A DNA stretch of 64,000 nt from Blasia pusilla. Taxonomy: Eukaryota; Marchantiophyta; Marchantiopsida; Blasiales. The notes under the pieces are model-generated. The model worked only from the letters and a program-made list of their open reading frames with translations. It ran no database searches and had not been told where the DNA came from. Within the stretch, counting starts at the first letter, position 1, and the number at the start of each line of letters is the position of its first letter. Below, one piece after another: positions 11,182 through 20,844 of the stretch. The stretch spans positions 40,424,001-40,488,000 of the forward strand of contig CM114273.1 of the NCBI GenBank assembly GCA_050084515.1. Direction: 5' to 3'. The position numbers were made by a program, and so were the translations under genes.

Positions 11182-11507
11182 ATGTCTTTGTCTTTGGAAG
11201 AAACTGCCGTAGGAACAACGACCTCGGCGTCTGGGACAGGGATGGGAGCCAAAGGAGCTCCCAGAACACCGAGGAGCATGCGCAGGTCTGAGCGTTTGTT
11301 CCCAAAAAAGGGCAGGTGTGTCTTTTGCCACATTGATCCCCATGTGCTGTCCTTGCGATGCTTGTTGCTCTCAAATCCTTCAGGAGTCGGCCCTTCGCTC
11401 ACAGGAGCCAGCATTTTGCTTTCCTTGTCTCCCACAGGCCGCACACTTCCCGAGCGTCCAATCCCGTTCCGACCCGACGAGCCGCCTCCGCTCTTCTTGA
11501 ACAACAT
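9363..11507 (-). CDS. DUF620 family protein (plant-specific, unknown function), three exons
   Basis: Exons on the minus strand are 11507-11181, 10703-10344 and 9968-9363; introns of 477 and 375 bp have GT/AG ends and phase 0, and the joined product is 430 aa, normal for the family. Exon 1 carries a variable N terminus and then KRSDLRMLLGVLGAPLAP. Exon 2 carries EASTAQYIVQQYIAATGG, YETASKLV, LWQMQPNMW and GKLVWRHTPWLGAHASKGPV. Exon 3 carries GLDPRTIANIF, GEKKIDDEDCF, GPAEIIRHVLYGYFSQKTGL, RFGEVAMSQVKTRMEEEW and FLPPADIR. These blocks are those of PF04788 proteins in order, with no stop or frameshift. The family has no established biochemical role; no transmembrane segment is evident. The intron 1 donor directly abuts a (CT)n microsatellite. 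The first ATG (11507) is chosen because it opens the frame; an ATG 31 codons later (before LAPVSEGP) is also plausible. Confidence 0.93.
11126..11177. repeat. (GA)n microsatellite in intron 1 of the DUF620 gene
   Basis: About 25 GA dinucleotides on the plus strand, i.e. (CT)n in the transcript, start 3 bp after the exon 1 donor GTACTC. Such a pyrimidine tract next to a 5' splice site is unusual and is likely length-variable. Confidence 0.9.
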
Positions 11508-12540
11508 CTTCGCTGCTGACTCCTATTACTGTTTCCTCCTTCGCCGGAAACACGGAGGAAACACTTCGCCGATGAAATACAACTTCCCGAATCTGTGGGG
11601 TATCACAGTGGCTCCTTGTGTCCCAACCACCTTCTACAGCTCAAGACGATCTCCAACAGCAATGTCACGACGGCGTCGATGCTGTGGCGACGTCTAAGTA
11701 GCGTGCAGGAGTTGGCCGGCCTACTTCTCAGGTGTGTGAAGCAGCGATGGAAAGTCCACTGAACCCGCAGCAGGCAGCTGCTCCCTGATCGCTGGAGCGG
11801 CCATTGTTCCCGCACAAACTTTCCTCTCGAAGACCGGACTTCTAATTGCAACGAGGTAACGACTCTCCTCACAGCACAGTGGGAGAGAACAAAACTGCCC
11901 TGCTACACTGCTCAGACGTTTGTGCGGTGAATCCCTTAGATAACGAACCGGAAGCAGGAAACCGAATCAAAATTCACCGCCAAAAGTCAAATGAGTTGCT
12001 CTACTATCGATTCAGTTTCTCATGAACCCGTCCAGGTGTTCAATGCTCCGCTCGTCAAGCTGCCGAATTCTCCTCGCGGTCACTTTCTCGTCCGCTCCTC
12101 CTCACCTCGCCTGCTCCACGTGTTTCTGCAACACTACGCCCCTCCCAAATCTGCCCCTGTCTCCAATTACGTTCCTTTCCCACTCAAACAAACTCAAATC
12201 TCTACCACGTTTCTCACAAATGTCGTCCCCCCTCTTGCCTCCCTCTGCTCCTCTTTGACTTCCAGCCCTCTCGATCCCTTCCCCTCACGACCACTACGTC
12301 GAGTCACGTTCTTGCGATGCTCTCCACCCTTTGCTCATTCATTCGGCCTCTGCGACGCACACCTGCTCTGCTGCTGCTGCGGCTGCTGTCTCTCTCTCTC
12401 ACACACACACACACAGAACCTCCTTCAATGCACAGACTACCATTGCAGATCCGCCCATCTATCTATCTGCGCCCCTAGGCTCCTGCTCTTGATGCGGCTC
12501 CTCCGATGGATCCCAGACGGCAACAAGCTGTCGTTCCCGG
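11508..12540 (-). promoter_or_regulatory. Upstream region of the DUF620 gene
   Basis: This kilobase lies 5' of the minus-strand gene and is GC-balanced compared with the AT-rich surroundings. It holds a (CA)n tract at about 12402-12416 and several CT-rich stretches. No TATA box was identified with confidence, and any 5' UTR intron remains undefined. The 282-codon open frame on + at 11991-12839 is low-complexity (poly-Cys, THTH, LSLS) and is treated as chance. Confidence 0.4.
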
Positions 12541-12840
12541 AGCCACATCCGCCACGCCTGGAAACATCCCGGGCGATGCTTTCAGGCGCCCCGAACTACG
12601 TCGCGGCGTGGGGCACCGGACGGGATGTAACTACCGGCGCCGGCAGCCACGGTACAACTCGGACGAGTCTCCGCGGGCCGGGTAGAGCGAACGACGACGG
12701 GCCACTGGGGCAGCCAGCGCCCGCGGCCCGCCCACCCACATGGGCGGGTCCCGCTGCCTCGCGTCCGCGGGCGCGCGGGGCCGCCGTGATACGGCGCGGG
12801 CACGACCGGGACATGTCTCTCTCGCTCTCTCCGGGGTAGG
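12541..12840. other. CpG-rich island upstream of the DUF620 gene
   Basis: A 300-bp stretch very rich in CG dinucleotides, long open on both strands because of composition. It could be an upstream promoter island or a captured fragment. No protein family was recognised in any frame. Confidence 0.4.
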
Positions 12841-15301
12841 GTTTCCCGGCCACAGAAGGAGGGTTTGTTGTAGCGTGCTTCGGATACTCGCTCGCTCCTT
12901 CGGTTCTGGCGCAATTTCTTCCATCTTCCCCGCTTTCTCTCGTTCTACGCTCATTTTTAGACCATTCCTCCCAGCGATGGCGGGCTTCCCTGCTCCCTGT
13001 CATCAGCGGCCCTTGAGGATCGCGAGGGAGGTGGCCATTGGTACAAATCATCAGTCATTTATTTATTTATTATTACTTTGTTTAAGCGAGGAAAGCGAGC
13101 TCGAGAACATGCTCCATCCATATGGGGATCACTTTCCAATAGGAGATCCACGCACTTTGGACCCCCATGTGCCGTGCTATTTTTGCATTCTTATGGAACT
13201 TCACGTTTCCCTTCAACTTTTCTTTTTCTCTCTTCATGGATTTTCCCGATTTATTAAATCTAAAACCACGGTGTCTTCGTTTCTTCAACTCAATTTCGAG
13301 CATATTTCCTTACGAGCATTCCGACGAAACATGGTAGATGGTCTCGTGAAATACTTCTCTACCAAAATTTGGGAGATGTTGTGGTAAAATGAGCTCTTAC
13401 AAAATGACTGTACTATTAAATAATATAAGTGGGAAGGTAGACACATGGGGTTAATATAAGTGGGAAGGTAAGAAGAAAAATATTCTATGAGAAGTGAAGC
13501 ACATGAACTGATTTTCCTCCGTGTGACTTTCTTTTAATCCACGTAGGTGTTTAAATAATTTTGTGAAGTTACGAGAGAGGTGCTAGGCAAGTGAAAAAAA
13601 AATACCTAGTTTAAGATAAAGGTCGCTCTCTGCCTCTCGTTTCTACAAGTCCAAAGAAAGAGAGTTTAAAGATGGCATTGCATGAGTTCAAAAGAAGACA
13701 TGTGCATATTCTGGTATTGCTGATTCTAAAAGACCACCTTTGCTGTATAGTGTAGATTTTATACCTCCCAGATATTACATGAGGACGATTAATTTCGTAA
13801 TCCCCAAATATTGGAGTTGGCATTTTGTGTAGGGGAATGAAAGGTACTTGTTCACAAGTTTTGGGCTTTTAGAACGCTCTTAGTGTTAAATGAGTGCCAT
13901 TTCTATTTTATAAATTTGGGATCTGAGTTTTTTTATTGGTTGTTCTCAACACATGAACAGTTAATACGCATTATTAAGCCTCCCTCTAGACATAAGAGGA
14001 CTTTTCACTAGACCATTTCACACCATGGTCCGCATAGATTTTTCTAGAGAATCGGTATTCTTTGCCATGTATAAATTAATTTTATTTTTTGTCAATTCTA
14101 GCGAATCTATCTAGCCGACTGTTTCAATACAAATACAAACGAGACCAATATATTTAATCGGTTTTTGGCCAATGATTGAGAAACGGAAATGAGAAGTTGG
14201 AAATAAAACCTGAAAGATCGAGAAATCCTATTCCCCTTGCTAATAGGGGAAGATATCAAGAGAGAGAGATGCTTGAAATTCAAAGAGGCGTTCTCAAATC
14301 ATAATATAGATGTGTCTAGTAAATTAATCAAACCAGATTTTCCTTTGAAAGTTTTTAATTACGACTTCCATTAACACGGAGACTTAACAACTCTCCTTCA
14401 ATTAGTAGTTTTCTTTTTAAAAAAAACTCTCGAATAATATATAATAAATGAACTGGACAAAACATTTTATTTTCTATTCTATTATTTGAATTTTGAAATA
14501 AATCATAAAGTAACGGAAACGATTTCCTATCTGCTCCTCTATTATGCTCCCCCATTGCGTTTAATAGGATGAACTGTGTGGGGTGCCTACGCCGTTAGTT
14601 TTATGTATTCCCCCTCTTTCGGGCATCCTTATCTCACGTTGACTTGGAGCGTCGCACGTCTATTATAAGGAGGACAAAGCCAAAGCTATTATAGCATTCG
14701 TGACCGTTTATGGTGCATCATTAAAGGAGGTCTTTGTTCCATCATGTGATCTCAAATTCAAGAGTCAAGTCACTCCAAGGGAGTCCAAAAATGTGGAATA
14801 ATTAGCAAAAGGCCCTTAAGTGCAGCGATTCGAGGAGCCTATTGGAGCCCATCGTAACTTTGAGGTGCATATTCCAAACTATAATTAATTGACGACCTCT
14901 CCAGCTTTCTCGTCTTATTCAAACAACGAATCCACTTTCTTCGACTACTTTAATCGCTATGAGCCAATATTTAGTGATGATCACGTGAGGGTTATAAGTA
15001 GGGTTTTTTTTGCCCCTACCCTATAAAGTGAAGTTGTGAACCTCGATCCTGTTTTCCAAAAAGTCCTTATGAGGTGTTTTAGAGGGAATACGTAATCGTT
15101 TGAATTTTGAGAGTAAGTTTAAGAGTTTTTTCCCACGAAAAATAAAAGAAAAAAGTGGTCATGATAATGGGAAAGGAAAATTTTGAAGAGAGTTAATTAG
15201 ATAACGAATTTTGAAAATAGAACAACGAAAAATTTCATGGACGAGAGATCATTTATGCAATTTTTTACATCCTTTAAAAGTAGCTCTCACAATATTATAG
15301 A
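12841..15301. other. Intergenic, AT-rich
   Basis: No gene, RNA or defined repeat was recognised. A short direct repeat (ATAAGTGGGAAGGTA) occurs at about 13428 and 13456. Open frames are short and AT-biased. Confidence 0.4.
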
Positions 15302-15461
15302 CTAGCGGGTGCCCGTGCGATGCACGGGTGAAACTGGCCCGTCCCCCTTAACTTAGCTCTTGTTAAACTCACCACATGGCAGCACAGGAAGGGCCTAAAT
15401 GCATACGTGCCATGCGGAGGAAGTCCCTGTCTGAAACCCTAGACTCTTTTAATAGTATAGA
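15302..15461 (-). mobile_element. Mini-Helitron, 160 bp, intact ends
   Basis: On the minus strand the element starts TCTATACTATTAAAAG and ends with the stem CCCGTGC-ATC-GCACGGG, six bases, then CTAG. It is flanked by A on the 5' side and T on the 3' side, the AT target typical of Helitrons. There is no coding capacity, so it is non-autonomous and needs a RepHel protein from elsewhere. The 5' end resembles the elements at 17243, 49313 and 53848. Confidence 0.8.
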
Positions 15462-15599
15462 TTGTTGTAGTTGTTCCTCTTCCTCACGTTATCGACTTTG
15501 ACAAAGGAAAAGTGTCAAGTAATTTTTGTATGAGGGGATTCAAAAGGTGTCAAAGGATGTTATGATCCATAATCTAGAGAGAATTGAAATTAACTTCAA

Positions 15600-16335
15600 T
15601 TTTTTTTACGAGTCCACATGAAGCCCAAAGGCCCATGAACCCCTTCCATATTTGTGTTTATGACATTGACCCAAGAAACACTTCATGCCCATATTTTAAG
15701 GAATTTTTCTTAGGGTTTCAATGAAGGATTTTTCCTCTCATTTTTGCCAAATTCTTAGCATGAGAACATAATCAAATCACACACTTGGAGTGCTTTCTCT
15801 CTCGAGCTGATTCATCTGTACATAAGGTAAGGTATACCACTTACATTGGGTTGAAATCCCCCCACTGGGAACTTAATCGAAGATCCATTGCATGAGAGGG
15901 CCTTATGAAAAAATTGGTATAGTAACTAATCACCTACCACATAAAGAGGGAGTCGATTTGAGTTAGACATATAGTTCACATTAAGCTTAGAGGCCTATAG
16001 GACCCCAAGACCATCCCTTTCCATTTGTGTGATTGTGTAGTCTATTGAAACCTTCATTACTAGATTTCAAACATTTCTAGTTGGGATTCCCATGTGAGAC
16101 ATCTTTTCCCAAATTCTTGACCCAAGATCATAATCACACACATGTAAGGCACAAAAGGCATTTTTTCTCTCAAACATGGGTGAGAGAAAGAGAGAGAAAG
16201 ATTTTTTTTCTAGTCCATGGGAAGCCCATAATGTCATCAAAGGCTTATAAGACCCCTTTCATATGTGTAATACCATCACATCCTAGAAAAATACTTTCAC
16301 ATCTGCGTTTCAAGAATTTTTGTTGTTCTTGTTGA
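15600..16335 (+). repeat. Three degenerate tandem-like units (about 240-360 bp apart)
   Basis: Three segments beginning near 15600, 15965 and 16200 share the order TTTTT..AGTCCA-ATG-AAGCCC, GGC-TAT-GACCCC, CCATNTGTGT, TCA--CT and a closing TTTCAA-ATTT-T. The copies are strongly diverged. No coding potential was found. Origin is unknown. Confidence 0.45.
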
Positions 16336-17242
16336 GGAAATTCTCTTTTAATTGAAATCTTTAAAATGAAACGTGTAAAACAAATTTCTTGAACTTTTAT
16401 AAACAATACTTAAAATCATTATGAGAATTTTCACTACCATGATAATATGCTCTAAATTAAAAAAAAATAGACATTCCAATTGGTTTTCATATAAGTAGAG
16501 CTAGTTCTTGAAATATATAGAATGTTGTATGAGCTTCATACATTTCCTTCATGTTATTCCAATTTTTTCTAAAGTCTCAAAATATTCTTGTTTGTGATGG
16601 GGATAATTTCTTATCCATTTGAGGTTCAACTCATCCAATTTCTGAAATCAAGAATTTTCACAAGTGAAACAGAAGAACAATTATGTAATCTTGAAGTTAC
16701 AAAATCGCGCACAAATGGGAGACATAAGTTACTCATCTAGAGCCATCTTCCATATTACATAGCTCGTACACAATCAGAAGAGATTTTCAATCAATAATAG
16801 AGAATTCGCATCGATTGGCCCTAGTTGGAGCATCGGTACTATACAGCGCCCATGTTTGGAATGCCCATGGCCCTCCTTGTCTAATGGGGCAACAAGGCAT
16901 GGTACACAAGTTGATAAGCCTATGTTGCAACAAAGAAGCAACATCCTTTATGACAATGTGGTGATCAAATCTACATACTAAGTGGAGAATGCAGTTTTTT
17001 CCTCTCTTTGACATGCATCCTTACATTTCTTTCAAAAATATTTTTTGTCATGTTAAGGGTCATAAAAAAAGAGTACGAAGAGACAATAAATTATTAAATA
17101 GGGACCCTGCGTCACACATGTCCATACTAGTTGTAGATAATCATGATTCCAACTAATATACATAGGGTTATTTGAGTTTTCTCGTGAGACTCGATGCATT
17201 TCCGATGGTTTAGAATTAGAAACAATAATCATAGTTTTCAAA
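16336..17242. other. Intergenic, AT-rich
   Basis: Nothing recognisable was found: no long open frame with family similarity, no RNA gene and no clear repeat. Confidence 0.4.
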
Positions 17243-17411
17243 TCTATACAATTAAAATAAGATGGGGTTAGAGGAAACCTCCATGGGGATTGGCACCTAT
17301 CCTCCTATGTGGGTTCTTATGGTGTTGACATGTGTCATTTTTAGAGGAGACAGAAAATAAACAAGAAAGGAAAATGATCATCCTTGCATAGCACGGCACC
17401 GTATACCCTAT
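17243..17411 (+). mobile_element. Mini-Helitron, decayed 3' end
   Basis: It begins TCTATACAATTAAAATAAG after an A and shares GATGGGGTTAGAG, CTTATGGTGTTGACATGTGTCA and a terminal TTGCATAGCACGGCACC with the elements at 49313 and 53848. The last four bases read CTAT instead of CTRR, so the end is approximate. Confidence 0.6.
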
Positions 17412-19744
17412 ACTTAATCAAATGAAATTTTCTTTTGATAGATGATTTCAAAATAGGCTACGAGTAATCGTAGCCGGCTAAATCAGGAATTTCCGATTCA
17501 CTTAAAAATTGTCGGAAAGAAACTGGCAGGATTAGGGGGGTTTCTTTGTAAAAGTATTTGAAAAACTGGTTGGAAATCCAAATTTACCAATCCGGGTTAT
17601 GAAACTCTGGCAATGTATCGGTTTTCGTGAAAAAACTCCCATGACTATGAACAAAACTTTCGAAATCCATGACTTTAACTGAATAGGTTTACTCGTAATC
17701 CCATATATCCTCGAACATTGATGCAAGGGAATCTCAACTAGGCTGCTAACAATGGAGGGCGGTTCAGTGCTTTCTCATTTAAGAGGGGGGCGATCAAGAC
17801 GATTTGAACCTTTAGGGGGGTGATTTAATGCCACTTTTCCGCCAAGGGTCGATCGAGTCTAATTCTCCCAATAATATATTGAACAATTAATATATGTCTG
17901 GTGCCTGCCTCCATGAACATGGATGAGCATGGAGTGTACCGGAGAGACGGGATTCTCCAGCGTTTGAGACCCAGTCTACGGGCGACTTGAACTATAATAT
18001 ACGGGAGGGCGTAGGTGGACATATCCCGGAGCCCATGATCTGGCCAACGTGGTGCCGGGCCCGAACTTGGCGAGCCGGGCGGCGATTAGGCCGGGATAGC
18101 ACCCCGGCGCCGGTCACGGCCGCTGGAGGAAGGCCCGTTTCCCGGTCCCGGATGTGTCTCCAGATTATCCACCCAACTCCCGGCGGCGTTCCGCTCCACG
18201 TCGTGGAAGGAGCTCAACCGCCGTCCACACCGTCCACGGGTGATTAATTAGTCCACTAATTACTCCCGCTCCCCTCACGAAGCGTCCTAATATTTCTTTC
18301 TTCCACGAACTGGACTTGTGCTAATAAGTATTACGGTAACTGTCGGCCTAATCATAATTCCGAATCAGAGTTCTCTCTCTCCCTCTCTACGGGAGTCATT
18401 GGGACCGTTACACAAAACGGAGAAGGCATCAAAGTTCGGACAGAACCGACATCTTTGTAAACGCTGTCGGTTCAAAAAATGTTTCACTCGATCGGCTTTC
18501 ATAGTGGAGGAAGGGCAGGGCAGCTTGGAATAAAAGTTACAACACTTTCAGCCGACCCCACTTATATCTGCAAATAAAATTTTTAATGTTTTGGAATAAA
18601 ACTAGCAAGAAATTTTAGGAGCAAATGAGGATTAGGAGAGGTTGTATTCCGTGAAAATTTAATTTTGTAAGTAAACCACAAAGGAAAACACGATTGAAGA
18701 TACACGGGAGAGAGTTTTTTTGTCCATTGGACAAATTGATTATCCACAGGAGATTCTTAGAAAACTGAATGAATGTACGTCTACTCGGTAACAGAACCGT
18801 CCGAGCCTCGGAAGGCATCCGTTAGAACTTGGGAGGTCAACAACGGATGCAGGAGTTCATTTTGTCGCACACAGCAATCAACTAATGGGTCAAACTAAGT
18901 AGTCAATTTAGCACTAATGACAATGTGAAAATCCTCTTAGATATCTATTACTAGGTTCTATTTAGGTACCACGGGTGATCGATCCCGTTAATCCCGCGAA
19001 TCCCCGCGTGGCGGGACTCGGGAGACGTCCTCCTGAGGGACTCCAGGGGGACAGATAAGGGAAAGCCAAATCATTCTAGTATCTTCAACGCCCCAGTTTT
19101 CCCTATTTATTCTAGTAACTTACTTATTTTATTTCGGAATATTTTTAATAATGAGATTATTATTTGTAGTAGGATATGAAAGAAAATGACATAAGTGAGA
19201 TAAGGTACCTGATTAAGACTTTTTAAATATTTCATCATTTTCTGAGAATTTTATTTTTTTTAAATTCCCATTCTTTACAAAAATATTCTCACGAGTCATT
19301 AAACTGGTGCCAATTAGTGGGTTGAGACTTATTAAATTATTTTATATGGGATGCGTTCTTATTCTACTATGATAAATTCTTAGAGTGATTGACTTCCCTG
19401 CCCCGCCCCCCCACTTGTAAACAATGATTAGTAACGGACTTGAAGAGGGATTTAACAAATACCTTCTGTAGTAAATTTACCCCTTGCTTCAAAATAAAAC
19501 CCTGAACTCTCCATTGGGGACAAAGTTGCACACAGACAAAGTTCGTGTCAGTAAACTTATCTTTATCCCTAGGACAAACATGTGCGTACGGGCCCAGGTT
19601 CCCGCGGGTTGTACCTAGACCCGCCCTACTTGCGACGTAGAAGCGGGCTCAGCTAGGCTCCACACAAGCCCAATGACCCTCCGCTCGTTTTTGCCCCTTG
19701 TTTTCTAGCCCGCAACTAGCCCATATGGCCCACATTGGCCCGCA
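17412..19744. other. Intergenic; GC-rich island at 18000-18250
   Basis: Mostly AT-rich DNA without genes. 18000-18250 is a sharp GC- and CG-rich island with no recognised protein or RNA in any frame. 19540-19640 resembles 20710-20790 (shared CTTAT-TTCATCCCTAGGA-like blocks), so both may be parts of one repeat family. Confidence 0.4.
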
Positions 19745-20045
19745 TCACCATATGGAGCCCACACGTGGCCCATGGTTGCACAAAAACATACATGTATGGA
19801 CAACTCTAGACGTTTCCACAAACATGGATTGTAAGAGGTGGGACCCACACTTACAATCATGATAGAAGGCAAGGAAAGGGCAAGTGGGGTAATAAGGGGG
19901 GAGGGAGTGGAAATGGAGGGCATAAGAACGAGAGAGTATGAAACACGAAGGCAAGTGGAGGGAATGAGAAAGAAGGGGAAGGTGGGGTCCACATGGAAAA
20001 GTATTTCCGTAGGAAGGACATAGACTTTTTCCTTATACAACCTTG
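19745..20045 (-). repeat. Dispersed repeat, copy 2
   Basis: Reverse-complement counterpart of 6700-6985, about 75-80% similar by eye over 280 bp. Open frames on both strands are C/S/P-rich or charge-rich and not conserved between the copies, which argues against coding function. Confidence 0.6.
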
Positions 20046-20320
20046 ACATAGCTTTGTGTGGGCTTGACGCAGGCCTACAACCCACAAACCCTTTACTAAG
20101 GTTGTACACCGATAAAACTTGGCAATGGTAAAAAAAGTTACTACAAGGCAAATAGAAATCTGCTTGGTTAATCTTAAGCGTACTATACAAAGCACTAGGT
20201 AATGTATCATTTTTAGTAAAAAACCTACAAAAAAAGAAATAAGTAACAGAGTGTATTTCATCTCCCAATCATCCTTGCAGCCTCTTGACCATGGAAATAA
20301 ACCCCCCTTGAGATTTGTTG

Positions 20321-20371
20321 TGGGCTAGGAGGGATTCGAACCCCCAACACCGTGGTTCGTATCCACGTGCT
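20321..20371 (-). pseudogene. trnR-ACG: Plastid tRNA-Arg(ACG) 3' part, nuclear copy
   Basis: The minus strand reads GCACGTGGATACGAACCACG, then GTGTTGGGGGTTCGAATCCC, then TCCTAGCCCA. This is the anticodon arm (ACG), T arm and acceptor 3' strand of plastid trnR-ACG with a few substitutions. The acceptor 5' strand and D arm are missing; the upstream sequence is unrelated. It is therefore a non-functional plastid-derived fragment. Confidence 0.8.
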
Positions 20372-20511
20372 GTGCTTCCCTTATTTTTAGAAATACTTAG
20401 AGAAATACCAAAAGCTAAAAGATTTGTTTTAAAAAAATAAAAAATTTCGTTAATTATAATCAGATTGTAATACAAATTTTATTTTGTATCAAATAAATCA
20501 ATTAATAAAAA
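20372..20511. other. AT-rich spacer inside the plastid-like insertion
   Basis: About 140 bp of very AT-rich DNA between the trnR and rbcL fragments. Composition would fit plastid intergenic DNA, but no specific origin can be named. Confidence 0.4.
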
Positions 20512-20571
20512 TTAACTTCTTGTGAAGGTACTATAGGTTGAGGAGTCATTCTAAACGCTGCCAAAATTCCT
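20512..20571 (-). pseudogene. rbcL: Plastid rbcL fragment (Rubisco large subunit, N-terminal region)
   Basis: The minus strand encodes [17 protein letters not shown], which matches the [18 protein letters not shown] segment of the Rubisco large subunit. Only about 20 codons are present. The downstream codons drift away, with I instead of the conserved G. FRMTPQP is the variant usual in ferns, lycophytes, gymnosperms and bryophytes. Confidence 0.7.
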
Positions 20572-20697
20572 GGTTCTCCAATAGATTGACCTGCAATAAT
20601 ACCTACAGCTTCTCCGATTTCTATTAAATTACCATTACTAAGACTCCAGCCATAACATAATTGACAAATCCATATCATACTTTTACAAGTTAAGGGA
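20569..20697 (-). pseudogene. rpoC2: Plastid rpoC2 fragment (RNA polymerase beta'' subunit)
   Basis: The minus strand encodes [15 protein letters not shown], then [19 protein letters not shown], then GEPG, a hallmark segment of plastid rpoC2 that includes the Zn-binding C..C pair. The conserved continuation TQLTLRTFHTGG is replaced by rbcL sequence at the GEPG junction, in frame. About 42 codons are preserved without a stop. Confidence 0.85.
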
Positions 20698-20803
20698 GAT
20701 CATATATAAAAATATTTTGTTTAAATTTCGCGTCCGAAGACTTATGTTCATCCCTAGGATGGACATGTCCACGTAGTCGCGGGTTCCCCTATTCCACACC
20801 TAG

Positions 20804-20844
<41 letters not shown>

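Noticed and set aside
11991-12839. 282-codon open frame on + upstream of the DUF620 gene
   Set aside because: Low-complexity translation (poly-Cys, THTHT, LSLSLS) over microsatellites and a CpG-rich island; no family match and lies in the promoter region of a minus-strand gene.
20270-20740. Window or part of it being plastid genome
   Set aside because: Only short, rearranged and mutated plastid fragments occur, embedded in nuclear repeats and intron-containing genes.
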